A stretch of DNA of 64,000 nucleotides from Hypericibacter terrae (lineage in GTDB: Bacteria > Pseudomonadota > Alphaproteobacteria > Dongiales > Dongiaceae): positions 434,001 through 498,000 of the forward strand of contig NZ_CP042906.1 of the NCBI RefSeq assembly GCF_008728855.1, given 5' to 3'. Each line of letters starts with the position of its first letter. Within the stretch, counting starts at the first letter, position 1. Positions 17,548-26,270 of this stretch are shown piece after piece. Both the position numbers and the translations under genes were made by a program. Below the pieces are notes generated by a model that saw only the letters and a list, made by a program, of their open reading frames with translations, ran no database searches and was not told where the DNA came from.

Positions 17548-18732
17548 GTGCTGTTTCTGATCGGCGCGATCAGTCTCGCGGCATGGACCTATTTGCTCCT
17601 GTTTCATGGCGGCTTTTGGCGCGCGCGCGAGCGTTTGCCCCAGGACCCGATGGACCCGACGCATTGGCCTCGGGTGGTGGCCGTTCTTCCGGCCCGCGAC
17701 GAGGCCGAGACCATCAAGGAAGTGCTGGAGCGTCTGGTTGCCCAGGACTATCCGGGCTCGCTCTCGATCCTCATGGTCGACGATGGCAGCAGCGATGGCA
17801 CCGCAGGGATCGCGGCATCGGTGGCGCGCGCGGCGCCGGACGACCGGACCGTGACGGTTCTGGCCGGCGGCCCCTTGGCCGAAGGCTGGACCGGGAAGCT
17901 GTGGGCGCTGGCCCAGGGCGTCGAGCGGGCCAAGGAGCTCGACCCCTATGTCGAGTTCTTTCTCTTCACCGATGCCGATATCGGTCACGGCCCGCACCAG
18001 TTGCGCCGGCTGGTCGCACAGGCCGAGGCGCACAAGGCCGATCTGGTTTCGCTGATGGCGCGCCTGCAATGCGCCAGTTTCTGGGAGCGGGTGCTGATCC
18101 CGGCCTTCGTGTATTTCTTCCAGAAGCTCTATCCCTTCTCCTGGGCCAACGATCCCAAGCGGAAGACGGCCGCCGCGGCCGGCGGCTGCGTGCTGATCCG
18201 CGCCTCGGCGCTCACCCGCATCGGCGGTATCGAGGCCATCCGGGGCCGGCTGATCGACGATTGCTCGCTCGCGCGCGCGGTCAAGGAAAGCGGCGGCCGG
18301 CTCTGGCTGGGCCTCGCGGACGACACCACGAGCCTGCGCGGCTACACCACGCTCTGGCCGATCTGGGGCATGGTGGCGCGCTCGGCCTATACGCAGTTGA
18401 TGCATTCGCCGCTGCTCCTGATCGGCACCGTCATCGGCATGCTGCTGCTCTATCTGGCGCCGCCGCTGCTGGTGCTCACCTGGCCGCTCCACGAAGATTC
18501 CGAAGCCGGCCTCGTCGGCGTCCTGGCCTGGCTGCTGATGGCGGCCTCCTATGCGCCGATGCTGCGCCACTATGGCCGTTCCCCGATCGAGGCGCTGCTC
18601 CTGCCCAAGGCGGGACTGCTCTACACGCTGATGACGATCGATTCCGCGCGGCTCTATTACCGGCGCGGCGGCAATCGATGGAAGGGCCGCGACTATGGCC
18701 GCGCCGGCGTCGCCGATCCTCCGGCGCCATGA
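17548..18732 (+). CDS. hpnB: Hopene-associated glycosyltransferase HpnB
   Basis: A 394-residue family 2 glycosyltransferase with an N-terminal membrane helix, the GT2 start AVLPARDEAETI, the nucleotide Asp in LMVDDGSSDGTA, a metal DxD-like FTDADIGHGP and two to three C-terminal membrane segments. HpnB is found in hopanoid clusters and is thought to modify hopanoid head groups, though the exact sugar transfer is not settled. GTG at 17548 follows GGGGGGA at the right distance. It belongs to the dxr-hpnB-hpnC transcript. Confidence 0.9.
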   Translation: MLFLIGAISLAAWTYLLLFHGGFWRARERLPQDPMDPTHWPRVVAVLPARDEAETIKEVLERLVAQDYPGSLSILMVDDGSSDGTAGIAASVARAAPDDRTVTVLAGGPLAEGWTGKLWALAQGVERAKELDPYVEFFLFTDADIGHGPHQLRRLVAQAEAHKADLVSLMARLQCASFWERVLIPAFVYFFQKLYPFSWANDPKRKTAAAAGGCVLIRASALTRIGGIEAIRGRLIDDCSLARAVKESGGRLWLGLADDTTSLRGYTTLWPIWGMVARSAYTQLMHSPLLLIGTVIGMLLLYLAPPLLVLTWPLHEDSEAGLVGVLAWLLMAASYAPMLRHYGRSPIEALLLPKAGLLYTLMTIDSARLYYRRGGNRWKGRDYGRAGVADPPAP

Positions 18733-18784
18733 CGAAGCTCCGGCGGTCTGGCCAAGCCGCTCGCCAGCGGCTAGGTAGAGGCCG

Positions 18785-19666
18785 ATGAAAGACAGCAGCC
18801 TCTCCAGCGCGGTCGAGACTCCCTCGGGCAAGGGGGCCGGCGACGAGAATTTCCCCGTCGGTTCCTGGCTCCTGCCGCCGGCCCTGCGTCCGCATATCGC
18901 GCGCTATTACGCCTTCGCCCGCACCATCGACGACATCGCCGACAATCCCGACCTGCCGGCCGCGGAGAAGATCCGCCGCCTCGACGGCTTCGCCGAGGCG
19001 CTCTCGACCGGCCAGGGCGGCCCGGACTACGCGAAGGCGCTCGCCCTGCGCGCCAGCATGATCGAGACCGGCGTGCCCTTTCGCCACGGCACCGATCTCA
19101 CCATCGCCTTCAAGCAGGACGCCATCCAGGGACGCTATCGCGACTGGGAGGACCTGATGGGCTATTGCAACAACTCGGCCGCCCCCGTCGGCCGCTATCT
19201 GATCGATCTCCATGGCGAGGGCCGGCACTGCTATGTCGCCTCCGATGCGCTCTGCAATGCGCTCCAGGTGCTGAACCATCTGCAGGATTGCCAAAAGGAC
19301 TACCGCGCGCTCGATCGGGTCTATCTGCCGGAGCCCTGGCTGATCGAGGCCGGCGGCAGCATCGCCGATCTCGACGGCCCGGCCTCGACGCCGGCCTTGC
19401 GCCAGGTCATCGACCGCTGCCTCGACCATACGGCCGAGCTGGTGCGCCGGGCGCGGCCCTTGCCCGATCAGTTCCGCAGCCGTCGCTTTGCGATGGAAGC
19501 GGCCTTCATCTGGCGCATCGCCGACCGGCTGCTGATCGAACTCAGCCGGCGCGATCCGGTGGCGACGCGCGTGCAACTGAGCAAGGGCCAGTTCGCGGCG
19601 GCCGGGCTCTGGGGCGTGGCGCTGGTATTGCGTACGCCGCGACCGAGCGCACCGCCGAAAGGGTGA
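18785..19666 (+). CDS. hpnC: Hydroxysqualene synthase HpnC
   Basis: HpnC belongs to the trans-prenyltransferase squalene/phytoene synthase family. In the HpnCDE route HpnD forms presqualene diphosphate, HpnC converts it to hydroxysqualene, and HpnE reduces that to squalene. The 293-residue protein shows the first aspartate-rich site FARTIDDIADNP and the second, NHLQDCQKDY, with YCNNSAAPVGR between. The next hopanoid gene, hpnD, is 1.4 kb away because a two-gene module lies in between. Confidence 0.94.
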   Translation: MKDSSLSSAVETPSGKGAGDENFPVGSWLLPPALRPHIARYYAFARTIDDIADNPDLPAAEKIRRLDGFAEALSTGQGGPDYAKALALRASMIETGVPFRHGTDLTIAFKQDAIQGRYRDWEDLMGYCNNSAAPVGRYLIDLHGEGRHCYVASDALCNALQVLNHLQDCQKDYRALDRVYLPEPWLIEAGGSIADLDGPASTPALRQVIDRCLDHTAELVRRARPLPDQFRSRRFAMEAAFIWRIADRLLIELSRRDPVATRVQLSKGQFAAAGLWGVALVLRTPRPSAPPKG

Positions 19667-19719
19667 ATCCGCGACCCCATCCCGCTACCGGTGGGGTGGC
19701 TGGAGAGTCGGGCTGGTGC

Positions 19720-20310
19720 CTAGAGATCCGCACGCGGGCCGATGAAAGCGAGCAGGGGACCGATGTCGCCTCGATCCGCTGCTCGGAGGGCGGCGATGTA
19801 TGCGGTTCGTCGCTCGGTCAGTCTCCCGAGGTCATGCCCGCCAGCCCAATCGATGGGTGGGGCGTCATAAACATGCGCGAGCACCGTATCCGCCAGGATG
19901 CGGGCGTGCCTGCCATTGCCGTTCGGAAACGGATGAATCTGGACGAGCCGATGATGCAGCCTGATCGCTGCTTCCGAAGCGGGGTAGGTTCCGTGGCCGG
20001 CCCAGTACCGCGCGTCATCCATCGATGCGCGAAGCTCCACGCTGATGTGGATTGGATCGACACCGATATTCTTGCCGGTCCGCCGGAACGAGCCCGCCCA
20101 ATCCCACACCTCGCCGAACAACCGGCTATGGAGGGTGACGGCAAAGGCGTCTGTGAGTACGTCGCCTCTGTAGCGCGCCAGCCAACGCATGCCGGATTCG
20201 ATATTCGCCTGCTCGAGCTCATCGAGCTCCTCGCGCGTCGTGATGTGCCTGAATTTCAAGCCGCCGGTCTCGTTGGGATCGAGCGGCGTCGCTCCGTCGG
20301 AGGACTCCAT
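19720..20310 (-). CDS. Fic-domain protein, mobile mystery protein B type
   Basis: A 196-residue protein with a complete Fic motif, HPFPNGNGRHAR (about residues 126-137), so the catalytic His and the anion-binding loop are intact. Fic enzymes usually transfer AMP or another nucleotide from a nucleotide donor to a protein hydroxyl. Size, motif and pairing with the upstream HTH protein match the family called mobile mystery protein B, often seen near mobilisation genes. No obvious inhibitory S/TxxxE(G/N) helix was found. It starts 8 nt after its partner's stop and runs against the hopanoid genes. Confidence 0.87.
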   Translation of the reverse strand: MESSDGATPLDPNETGGLKFRHITTREELDELEQANIESGMRWLARYRGDVLTDAFAVTLHSRLFGEVWDWAGSFRRTGKNIGVDPIHISVELRASMDDARYWAGHGTYPASEAAIRLHHRLVQIHPFPNGNGRHARILADTVLAHVYDAPPIDWAGGHDLGRLTERRTAYIAALRAADRGDIGPLLAFIGPRADL

Positions 20311-20318
20311 GGCAGCCG

Positions 20319-20786
20319 TTATTTGTCGTTCCAGAGATCGGGCGGCATCTCCCGCGCCATTTCGCGCGTGAGGCGTTCGATCTCCTCGGCGATTTTGTCG
20401 TTTGGCAGAGCCTGATTTTCCATGGCCATATGGGTGCTGGCCGCAGCGACCAGTGCCAAGGCCTTCTTCCGGGCTTGTGCCGTGATGATGTCTTCAATGC
20501 GCTTTTCGGGGACGACGGCGTACACGAACCGACAGCCCATCGCTTCGGCGGCCGCCTTCATGGACTTCAAACTAGCGGCACCGTCCCGCTCGGCGCGTTC
20601 CGCCTGCGCGATGCGGGCTCGCGTGACCCTCATCTTCTTCGCAAGTTGAACCCCGGACATGCCAAGCGCCTTGCGCACGGTCTTCAGCCAACCCTCGGGT
20701 GGCATACGCAGATCGGCGTGACGGGCGGCGCTGTCGATGATGCGCCGATATTGCTGCCGGGCGATGGTTTTGGTGGCCACTGTCAA
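20319..20786 (-). CDS. HTH protein, mobile mystery protein A type
   Basis: A 155-residue protein with an XRE-like helix-turn-helix at about residues 33-65 (LRMPPEGWLKTVRKALGMSG, then QLAKKMRVTRARIAQAER). It matches mobile mystery protein A, the constant partner of the Fic protein that follows. The likely role is a DNA-binding repressor and possible antitoxin. No ATG fits: TTG at 20786 or GTG at 20780 must start it, and a palindromic site overlaps both, which points to autoregulation. Confidence 0.82.
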   Translation of the reverse strand: MTVATKTIARQQYRRIIDSAARHADLRMPPEGWLKTVRKALGMSGVQLAKKMRVTRARIAQAERAERDGAASLKSMKAAAEAMGCRFVYAVVPEKRIEDIITAQARKKALALVAAASTHMAMENQALPNDKIAEEIERLTREMAREMPPDLWNDK

Positions 20787-20897
20787 CCTATGAACCTACA
20801 TTCTGTCTCATGCAGTATCGTTATAAGTATACAAATTATTCTTTTGGTCAACTTATAAATTGACAAAACTATTAGCTTTGTGCACTTATAGATTGAC
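20782..20897. promoter_or_regulatory. AT-rich control region with repeated palindromic sites
   Basis: The palindrome GTCAACTTATAAATTGAC (20847-20864, one mismatched pair) recurs as GTGCACTTATAGATTGAC (20880-20897), 33 bp away or about three helix turns. A weaker copy (13 of 18) covers the start of the HTH gene at 20782-20799. TTATAAGT at 20821-20828 is a further half-site in inverse orientation. The region is far more AT-rich than its surroundings. These are probable operators for the adjacent XRE-type protein; the rest of the gap up to hpnD (20898-21110) shows no clear feature. Confidence 0.55.
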
Positions 20898-21110
20898 GTA
20901 TGGATATCGATTTGAGAATTGAAGTGCTGTTTTGCCGAGCTCCCGTGCTTGGCACATCGCCGATGGCGCCGATGAAACAGTTCGACGGATTCGCATGAGG
21001 ACCGGCAACACCATTACAGACCATTGAAATTGCAAATGTAATTGAGTTTCGTGACAGCGCGGCCCTGGGCTATTCTGCGCCCGACGAGAGTGAAAGTGAG
21101 TTCCCACCTG

Positions 21111-21977
21111 ATGGCCGATCAAGCGACACAGCCCTGGCGCGCCGATGACGCTGACCGTGCCGAAATGGCCGAACGGGTCGAACGGTCAGGCACGTCCTTC
21201 TATTGGTCGATGCGGCTCCTGCCGCGCGCCAAGCGTGAAGCCATGTTTGCGATCTATGCCTTCTGCCGCGCGGTCGACGATATCGCCGACGAGCCGGCGC
21301 CGATCGAAAGCAAGCGCGCCGGCCTCGCCGAATGGCGCGCCGAGATCGAGCGGCTCTATGAAGGCCGCCCAAGCCATGCGGTGGCCCGCGCCCTGGTCGA
21401 GCCGGTCGCGCGCTTCGCGCTGCGCCGCGAGGATTTCCTCGCTGTGATCGACGGCTGCGAGATGGATGCCAACGGCCCGGTGGTGGCGCCCGACTGGCCC
21501 ACCTTGCGACTCTATTGCGCGCGCGTCGCGGGTGCGGTCGGGCATCTTTCGGTCCATGTGTTCGGCGCGCCCGGACCCGAAGGCTATCGGCTCGCGACCT
21601 CGCTGGGAGAGGCGGTCCAGCTCACCAATCTGCTGCGCGACGTCGCCGAGGATGCACGCGACGGGCGGCTCTATCTGCCGCGCGAGCTTTTGCAACAGCA
21701 TGGCGTGCCGGCATCGCCGGCCGCGGCCGTCGCCCATCCGGCGCTGCCGCAGGTCTGCCTCGAGGTCGCGCGCGCGGCCGAGCTGCGCTTCGCCGAAGCC
21801 GGCGAGGCGCTGAAGCGGCTGCCGCATCGGCCGATGACGCCGGCGCGCATCATCGAGGGAATCTATCACCGCCTGCTCGCCAAGCTCGTGGCGCTGGGCT
21901 TCCACAAACTCGAGCCGAAGGTCCGGCTGAGCAAGGGCGAGAAGCTGCGCCTCGCGCTCGCCAAGGTGTTGTGGTGA
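21111..21977 (+). CDS. hpnD: Presqualene diphosphate synthase HpnD
   Basis: HpnD condenses two farnesyl diphosphates to presqualene diphosphate. The 288-residue protein shows the two aspartate-rich metal sites (FCRAVDDIADEP and NLLRDVAEDARDGRLYLP) and the LRLYCARVAGAVGHLSVHVFG segment typical of HpnD. ATG at 21111 begins at the conserved N-terminus; an upstream extension lies in the AT-rich gap. Its last codons overlap the next start (GTGA), so it is translationally coupled to hpnE. Confidence 0.94.
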   Translation: MADQATQPWRADDADRAEMAERVERSGTSFYWSMRLLPRAKREAMFAIYAFCRAVDDIADEPAPIESKRAGLAEWRAEIERLYEGRPSHAVARALVEPVARFALRREDFLAVIDGCEMDANGPVVAPDWPTLRLYCARVAGAVGHLSVHVFGAPGPEGYRLATSLGEAVQLTNLLRDVAEDARDGRLYLPRELLQQHGVPASPAAAVAHPALPQVCLEVARAAELRFAEAGEALKRLPHRPMTPARIIEGIYHRLLAKLVALGFHKLEPKVRLSKGEKLRLALAKVLW

Positions 21978-23347
21978 CGGCCGGCCCATCGGAGCGCGGC
22001 GTCGTTCATGTCGTCGGAGCGGGGCTCGCGGGCCTCAGCGCCGCCTTGCGGCTGGCCGAGGCCGGCGAGCGAGTGCTGCTGCACGAGGCCGCCAATCACG
22101 CCGGCGGGCGCTGCCGCTCCTATGAGGATCGCGAGCTGGGGCGGCGCATCGACAACGGCAATCACCTGCTGTTCAGCGCCAATCACGCGGCCCTCGATTT
22201 CCTCACCGCGATCGGCGCCCGCGGCAGCCTGATCGAGCAGCCCGAACCCGTCTTCCCCTATCTCGATCTGGCGACGGGCGCGCGCTTCACGCTCCGGCCC
22301 AATGCCGGCCGCCTGCCCTGGTGGATCTTTTCGCCGCACCGGCGCGTACCCGGCAGCCGGGCCCGCGACTATGCGGTGCTGTGGCGGCTGATGCGCGCGA
22401 ACCGGTCCCAGACCGTGGCGGCGCTGGCGCCGGACCAGGGTCCGGTCTATCGCGCCCTGGTCGAGCCCTTGTCCGTGGCCGTGCTCAACACCGCGCCCGA
22501 GGAGGGCTCGGCCTGGCTGCTCGGCCGGATGCTGGGCTTGAGCTTCGCCAGAGGCGGCCGGGATTGCCGGGCCCTGATCGTGCGCGAGGGCCTCTCCGAA
22601 AGCTTCATCGAGCCCGCCTTGCGGCGGCTGGCATCGCTCGGCGTCGAGACCCGCTTCGCGACGCGGTTGCGCAGCCTGACGATCGAGAACCGCCGCGCCA
22701 CGGCCTTGCAGTTCAATGTTACGAGCCTCGCGCTGGGGCCTGCCGACCGCCTGGTGCTGGCGGTGCCGGCCCCGGTTGCGGCGTCGCTGCTGCCGGCCCT
22801 GACCGCGCCCACCGAGATGCGGGCGATCGTCAATGCCCATTACCGGCTGCCCCGGGCCTATGCGCCGGCCAATGGCATTCCCTTCCTGGCGCTCCTGGGC
22901 GGCACGGCCCATTGGGTGTTCTTCCGCGGCGACGTGGCGAGCGTGACCGTCAGTGCGGCCGACGCGCTGGCCGATGAGCCGGCCGAGACGCTGGCGCCGC
23001 GCCTCTGGGTCGATGTGGCGGCCGCCCTGGGGCAAACGGGCGCTCCCCTCCCGCCCTGGCGCATCGTCAAGGAGAAGCAGGCCACCTTCGCCCAGACCCC
23101 CGCCCAGCTGCGGCGTCGGCCCGCGGCGGCCGGAACCCTTGACAATCTGTGGCTCGCGGGCGATTGGACCGAGACAGGACTGCCCGCCACAATTGAAGGC
23201 GCGATCCGCTCCGGGGTCACCGCGGCCGCGCTGGCCGTCGGCGCCGCGGCGACGGCCGGACGCCGATCGGGTTTGGGTTCCACGCCGGCGAGGGGGGGCT
23301 TCCGCCAGCGCCATGGCCGCCTGGCCTGCGGCCTCCTCATCGGGTGA
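21974..23347 (+). CDS. hpnE: Hydroxysqualene dehydroxylase HpnE
   Basis: HpnE is an FAD-dependent amine-oxidase-fold enzyme that reduces hydroxysqualene to squalene. The 457-residue protein opens with the dinucleotide motif VVGAGLAGLSAALRLAEAG, has GGRCRSYEDRELGRRIDNGNH, and ends with the FAD-closing LWLAGDWTETGLPATIEGAI. The GTG start overlaps the hpnD stop by 4 nt. A Gly/Arg-rich end of about 35 residues looks non-conserved. Confidence 0.93.
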   Translation: MTAGPSERGVVHVVGAGLAGLSAALRLAEAGERVLLHEAANHAGGRCRSYEDRELGRRIDNGNHLLFSANHAALDFLTAIGARGSLIEQPEPVFPYLDLATGARFTLRPNAGRLPWWIFSPHRRVPGSRARDYAVLWRLMRANRSQTVAALAPDQGPVYRALVEPLSVAVLNTAPEEGSAWLLGRMLGLSFARGGRDCRALIVREGLSESFIEPALRRLASLGVETRFATRLRSLTIENRRATALQFNVTSLALGPADRLVLAVPAPVAASLLPALTAPTEMRAIVNAHYRLPRAYAPANGIPFLALLGGTAHWVFFRGDVASVTVSAADALADEPAETLAPRLWVDVAAALGQTGAPLPPWRIVKEKQATFAQTPAQLRRRPAAAGTLDNLWLAGDWTETGLPATIEGAIRSGVTAAALAVGAAATAGRRSGLGSTPARGGFRQRHGRLACGLLIG

Positions 23348-23378
23348 AGGTCGCGCGCCGGGTTTGAATTGAGTTCGG

Positions 23379-25391
23379 ATGGACGAGAGAACGCCTCACT
23401 CCACTTTGCCGCCGCTGGGCACGCCGCGTTCCGACGAGGCGGGCTTGGCCTCGACGCGCCCGGATCCCCTGCTGCTGAGCCGGGTCGACCGCACGGTCGA
23501 TAACGCCGCGGCCGCGCTGTTCGGCCTGCAGGCCCGCGAGGGCGAATGGTGTTTCGAGCTCGAGGCCGACGCGACCATCCCGGCCGAATACATCATGCTC
23601 GAGCATTTCCTCGATGAGATCGACGAGCCGCTCGAGCAGGAATTGGCGCGCTATCTGCGCCGCATCCAGGGCAGTCATGGCGGCTGGCCGCTGTTCCATG
23701 AGGGCGACTTCAATATCAGCGCCTCGGTCAAAGCCTATTACGCGCTGAAGCTGGCCGGCGACGATATCGAGGCGCCGCATATGCGCCGTGCCCGCGAGGC
23801 GATCCTGGCCCATGGCGGTGCCGCCCGCGCCAACGTTTTCACCCGCATCGCGCTCGCCCTCTTCGGCGAAATGCCCTGGCGCGCCGTGCCGGTGATGCCG
23901 GTCGAGATCATGCTCCTGCCGAAATGGTTTCCGTTCCATCTCGACAAGGTCGCCTATTGGTCGCGCACGGTGCTGGCGCCGATGCTGGTGGTGATGGCCA
24001 AGCGCCCGCGGGCGCGAAACCCGAAGCGGGTCGACGTCCGGGAGCTGTTCGTGACGCCGCCCGAGCGGGAGCGGCATTACCTGGTCAATCCGACCGGCAA
24101 ATGGATCGGCGAGGCCTTTCTCGCGCTCGATCGCATCCTGCGGCCGCTGGAGCGCTTTGTTCCTGGCCCCATGCGCGAGCGCGCGATTCAGCGCGCGATC
24201 GATTTCGTGGTGCCGCGCCTCAATGGCGATGACGGGCTGGGCGGCATCTATCCGGCGATGGCCTACGCGGTCATGGCGTTCGACGTGCTGGGCTATCCCA
24301 AGGATCACCCGCACCGTGTCACCGCCATGTCGGCGATCCGCAAGCTCCTGGTAAAGTCTCCGACCGAGGGCTATTGCCAGCCTTGCCTGTCGCCGATCTG
24401 GGACACGGGCCTCGCCTGGCATGCGCTGATGGAAGCGGGCGCGGACGGCAAGGATCCGAGATTCGACAAGACCGTCGAATGGCTGCTGGAGCGCCAGATC
24501 CTCGACGTCAGGGGCGACTGGATCTCGCGCCGGCCCGATGTCCGCCCCGGCGGCTGGGCCTTCCAGTTCCGCAATGCGCACTACCCCGATGTGGACGACA
24601 CCGCCGTGGTCGGCATGGCGCTGGCGCGCTCGGGCCGCGCCGCGACCGATCCGCGGGTCCAGGCCTCGCTCGACCGCGCGACCGAATGGCTGATCGGGAT
24701 GCAGAGCAAGAATGGCGGCTGGGGCGCCTTCGACGCCGACAACACCCACTACTATCTCAATCACATTCCCTTCGCCGATCACGGCGCGCTGCTCGATCCG
24801 CCGACGGAAGACGTGACGGCGCGCGTGCTGAGCTATCTGGCGCAGATCGGCTATGGCCGCGACCATCCCTGTGTGGCCCGCGCGCTGGACTATCTGAAAC
24901 GCGAGCAGCAGCCCGACGGCTCCTGGTTCGGGCGCTGGGGCACGAACTACATCTATGGCACCTGGTCGGTGCTCTGCGCCCTCAATATCGTCGGCGAGGA
25001 CATGCAGGCGCCCTATATCCGCCGCGCAGTCGCCTGGCTCAAATCGCGGCAGGGCGAGGATGGCGGCTGGGGCGAGGACGGCGCCAGCTATTGGCAGGAG
25101 CGCCGCGCCGAGGTGAAGGAATCGACGCCCTCGCAGACGGCCTGGGCGACGCTCGCCCTGATGGCGACGGGCGATGTCGAGGACGAGGCCGTGCGCCGCG
25201 GCGTCGACTACATCCTGACGGCGCCCCGCGAAGGCGCGCGCTGGACCGAGCCCTGGTACACGGCCGTGGGTTTCCCCCGCGTCTTCTATCTGCGCTATCA
25301 CGGCTACGCCGCCTATTTCCCGCTCTGGGCGCTGTCGCGCTACGGCAACCTCATGCGCGCCAACGAGCGCCGCGTGAAATGGGGCATGTGA
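23379..25391 (+). CDS. shc: Squalene-hopene cyclase
   Basis: The 670-residue cyclase turns squalene into the pentacyclic hopene and hopanol on the cytoplasmic membrane. The protonating DxDD motif is DVDD at about residues 404-407. Several QW repeats are visible (for example QEDGGWGEDG-like GEDGGWGEDGASYW, and QQPDGSWFGRWGTNYIYGTW). The C-terminal GFPRVFYLRYHGYAAYFPLWAL is characteristic. It begins 31 nt after hpnE in the same transcript. Confidence 0.97.
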   Translation: MDERTPHSTLPPLGTPRSDEAGLASTRPDPLLLSRVDRTVDNAAAALFGLQAREGEWCFELEADATIPAEYIMLEHFLDEIDEPLEQELARYLRRIQGSHGGWPLFHEGDFNISASVKAYYALKLAGDDIEAPHMRRAREAILAHGGAARANVFTRIALALFGEMPWRAVPVMPVEIMLLPKWFPFHLDKVAYWSRTVLAPMLVVMAKRPRARNPKRVDVRELFVTPPERERHYLVNPTGKWIGEAFLALDRILRPLERFVPGPMRERAIQRAIDFVVPRLNGDDGLGGIYPAMAYAVMAFDVLGYPKDHPHRVTAMSAIRKLLVKSPTEGYCQPCLSPIWDTGLAWHALMEAGADGKDPRFDKTVEWLLERQILDVRGDWISRRPDVRPGGWAFQFRNAHYPDVDDTAVVGMALARSGRAATDPRVQASLDRATEWLIGMQSKNGGWGAFDADNTHYYLNHIPFADHGALLDPPTEDVTARVLSYLAQIGYGRDHPCVARALDYLKREQQPDGSWFGRWGTNYIYGTWSVLCALNIVGEDMQAPYIRRAVAWLKSRQGEDGGWGEDGASYWQERRAEVKESTPSQTAWATLALMATGDVEDEAVRRGVDYILTAPREGARWTEPWYTAVGFPRVFYLRYHGYAAYFPLWALSRYGNLMRANERRVKWGM

Positions 25392-25407
25392 GCTCTCTCG
25401 GACACTT

Positions 25408-25541
25408 GTCCCCTCCCCCGTTCAGGGGGAGGGTCAGGGAGGGGGCTGACTCGATAGGAGATGCCGCGTGAGAGCAGCACATCCCTGTTTCATCGAACGA
25501 GCCTGCCCCCTCCCTAGCCCTCCCCCTCGAGGGGGGAGGGG
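25408..25541. repeat. C/G-rich palindrome doublet (REPIN-like)
   Basis: Two facing palindromes (CCTCCCCCGTTCAGGGGGAGG and CCTCCCCCTCGAGGGGGGAGG, split here by position at 25412 and 25518) are separated by about 80 bp that include GACTCGAT. The doublet ends 3 nt before hpnG's start and probably forms hairpins between shc and hpnG. Confidence 0.7.
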
Positions 25542-25544
25542 ATA

Positions 25545-26270
25545 ATGGTGACGCCCCAGGCCTCTGCCGCCGCCCTTCCCGATCGATCCCGCCGCTTGGG
25601 CTTCGTCGTCGGATTCGCCGCCGAGGCGCGGCTCCTGCAGCAGCGCTATCCGGGAGTTGCGGGCTTCGTCGAAATCGCCGGGGCCGACCCGGCCCGCGCC
25701 GCGATCGCGGCGCAAGCCCTGATTCAGCGCGGCTGCGACGGCCTGGTCAGCCTCGGTTATTGCGGCGCGCTGGTGGCGCAGATGCCGCCCGGCACGATCC
25801 TCCTGGCCGAGAGCGTCGTCATGCCCGACGGCAAGACCGCCAATTGCGACGACGATCTGATTGCGGCGCTCGCCGGCGCGCTGGCCCAGGCGCAGCTTCC
25901 CTATCACCTCTGCTCGATCGCGGGCAGCGATCATGCGGTCGCGACCGCGCGCGACAAGGCGCGATTGGGGATGGGGACGGAGGCGCATGCCGTCGACATG
26001 GAAAGCCACGGCGTGGTGCGTGCCGCCGCCGCGGCGGACCGGCCCATGGCGGTCCTGCGGATCGTGCTCGACCCGGCCGAACGCGACCTGCCGCGGGCGG
26101 CCCTGGTGGCGCTGGGACCCGACGGCCGGGTGCGGTTGGGCGCGCTGATCGGCGCGCTGCTGCGCCGGCCCGGCGAGATTTGGGGATTGATCCGCCTCGC
26201 GCGCGACGCGGGCGTCGCGCGGGTCAGCCTAGGCCGCGCTGCTGCGGCACTCGCTCGAGGTCTTGGCTGA
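25545..26270 (+). CDS. hpnG: Adenosylhopane nucleosidase HpnG
   Basis: HpnG removes adenine from adenosylhopane, giving ribosylhopane on the way to bacteriohopanetetrol. The 241-residue protein has the phosphorylase/nucleosidase fold, with GLVSLGYCGALVAQMPPGTILL and the ribose-binding AVDMESHGVVRAA. It lies downstream of shc after a repeat. Its last 42 nt overlap the end of the convergent hpnH, its metabolic predecessor. Confidence 0.9.
   Translation: MVTPQASAAALPDRSRRLGFVVGFAAEARLLQQRYPGVAGFVEIAGADPARAAIAAQALIQRGCDGLVSLGYCGALVAQMPPGTILLAESVVMPDGKTANCDDDLIAALAGALAQAQLPYHLCSIAGSDHAVATARDKARLGMGTEAHAVDMESHGVVRAAAAADRPMAVLRIVLDPAERDLPRAALVALGPDGRVRLGALIGALLRRPGEIWGLIRLARDAGVARVSLGRAAAALARGLG

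Noticed and set aside
23337-25301. A 654-codon open frame on the minus strand
   Set aside because: It lies opposite shc. The cyclase has its DxDD and QW motifs, so this frame is a shadow.
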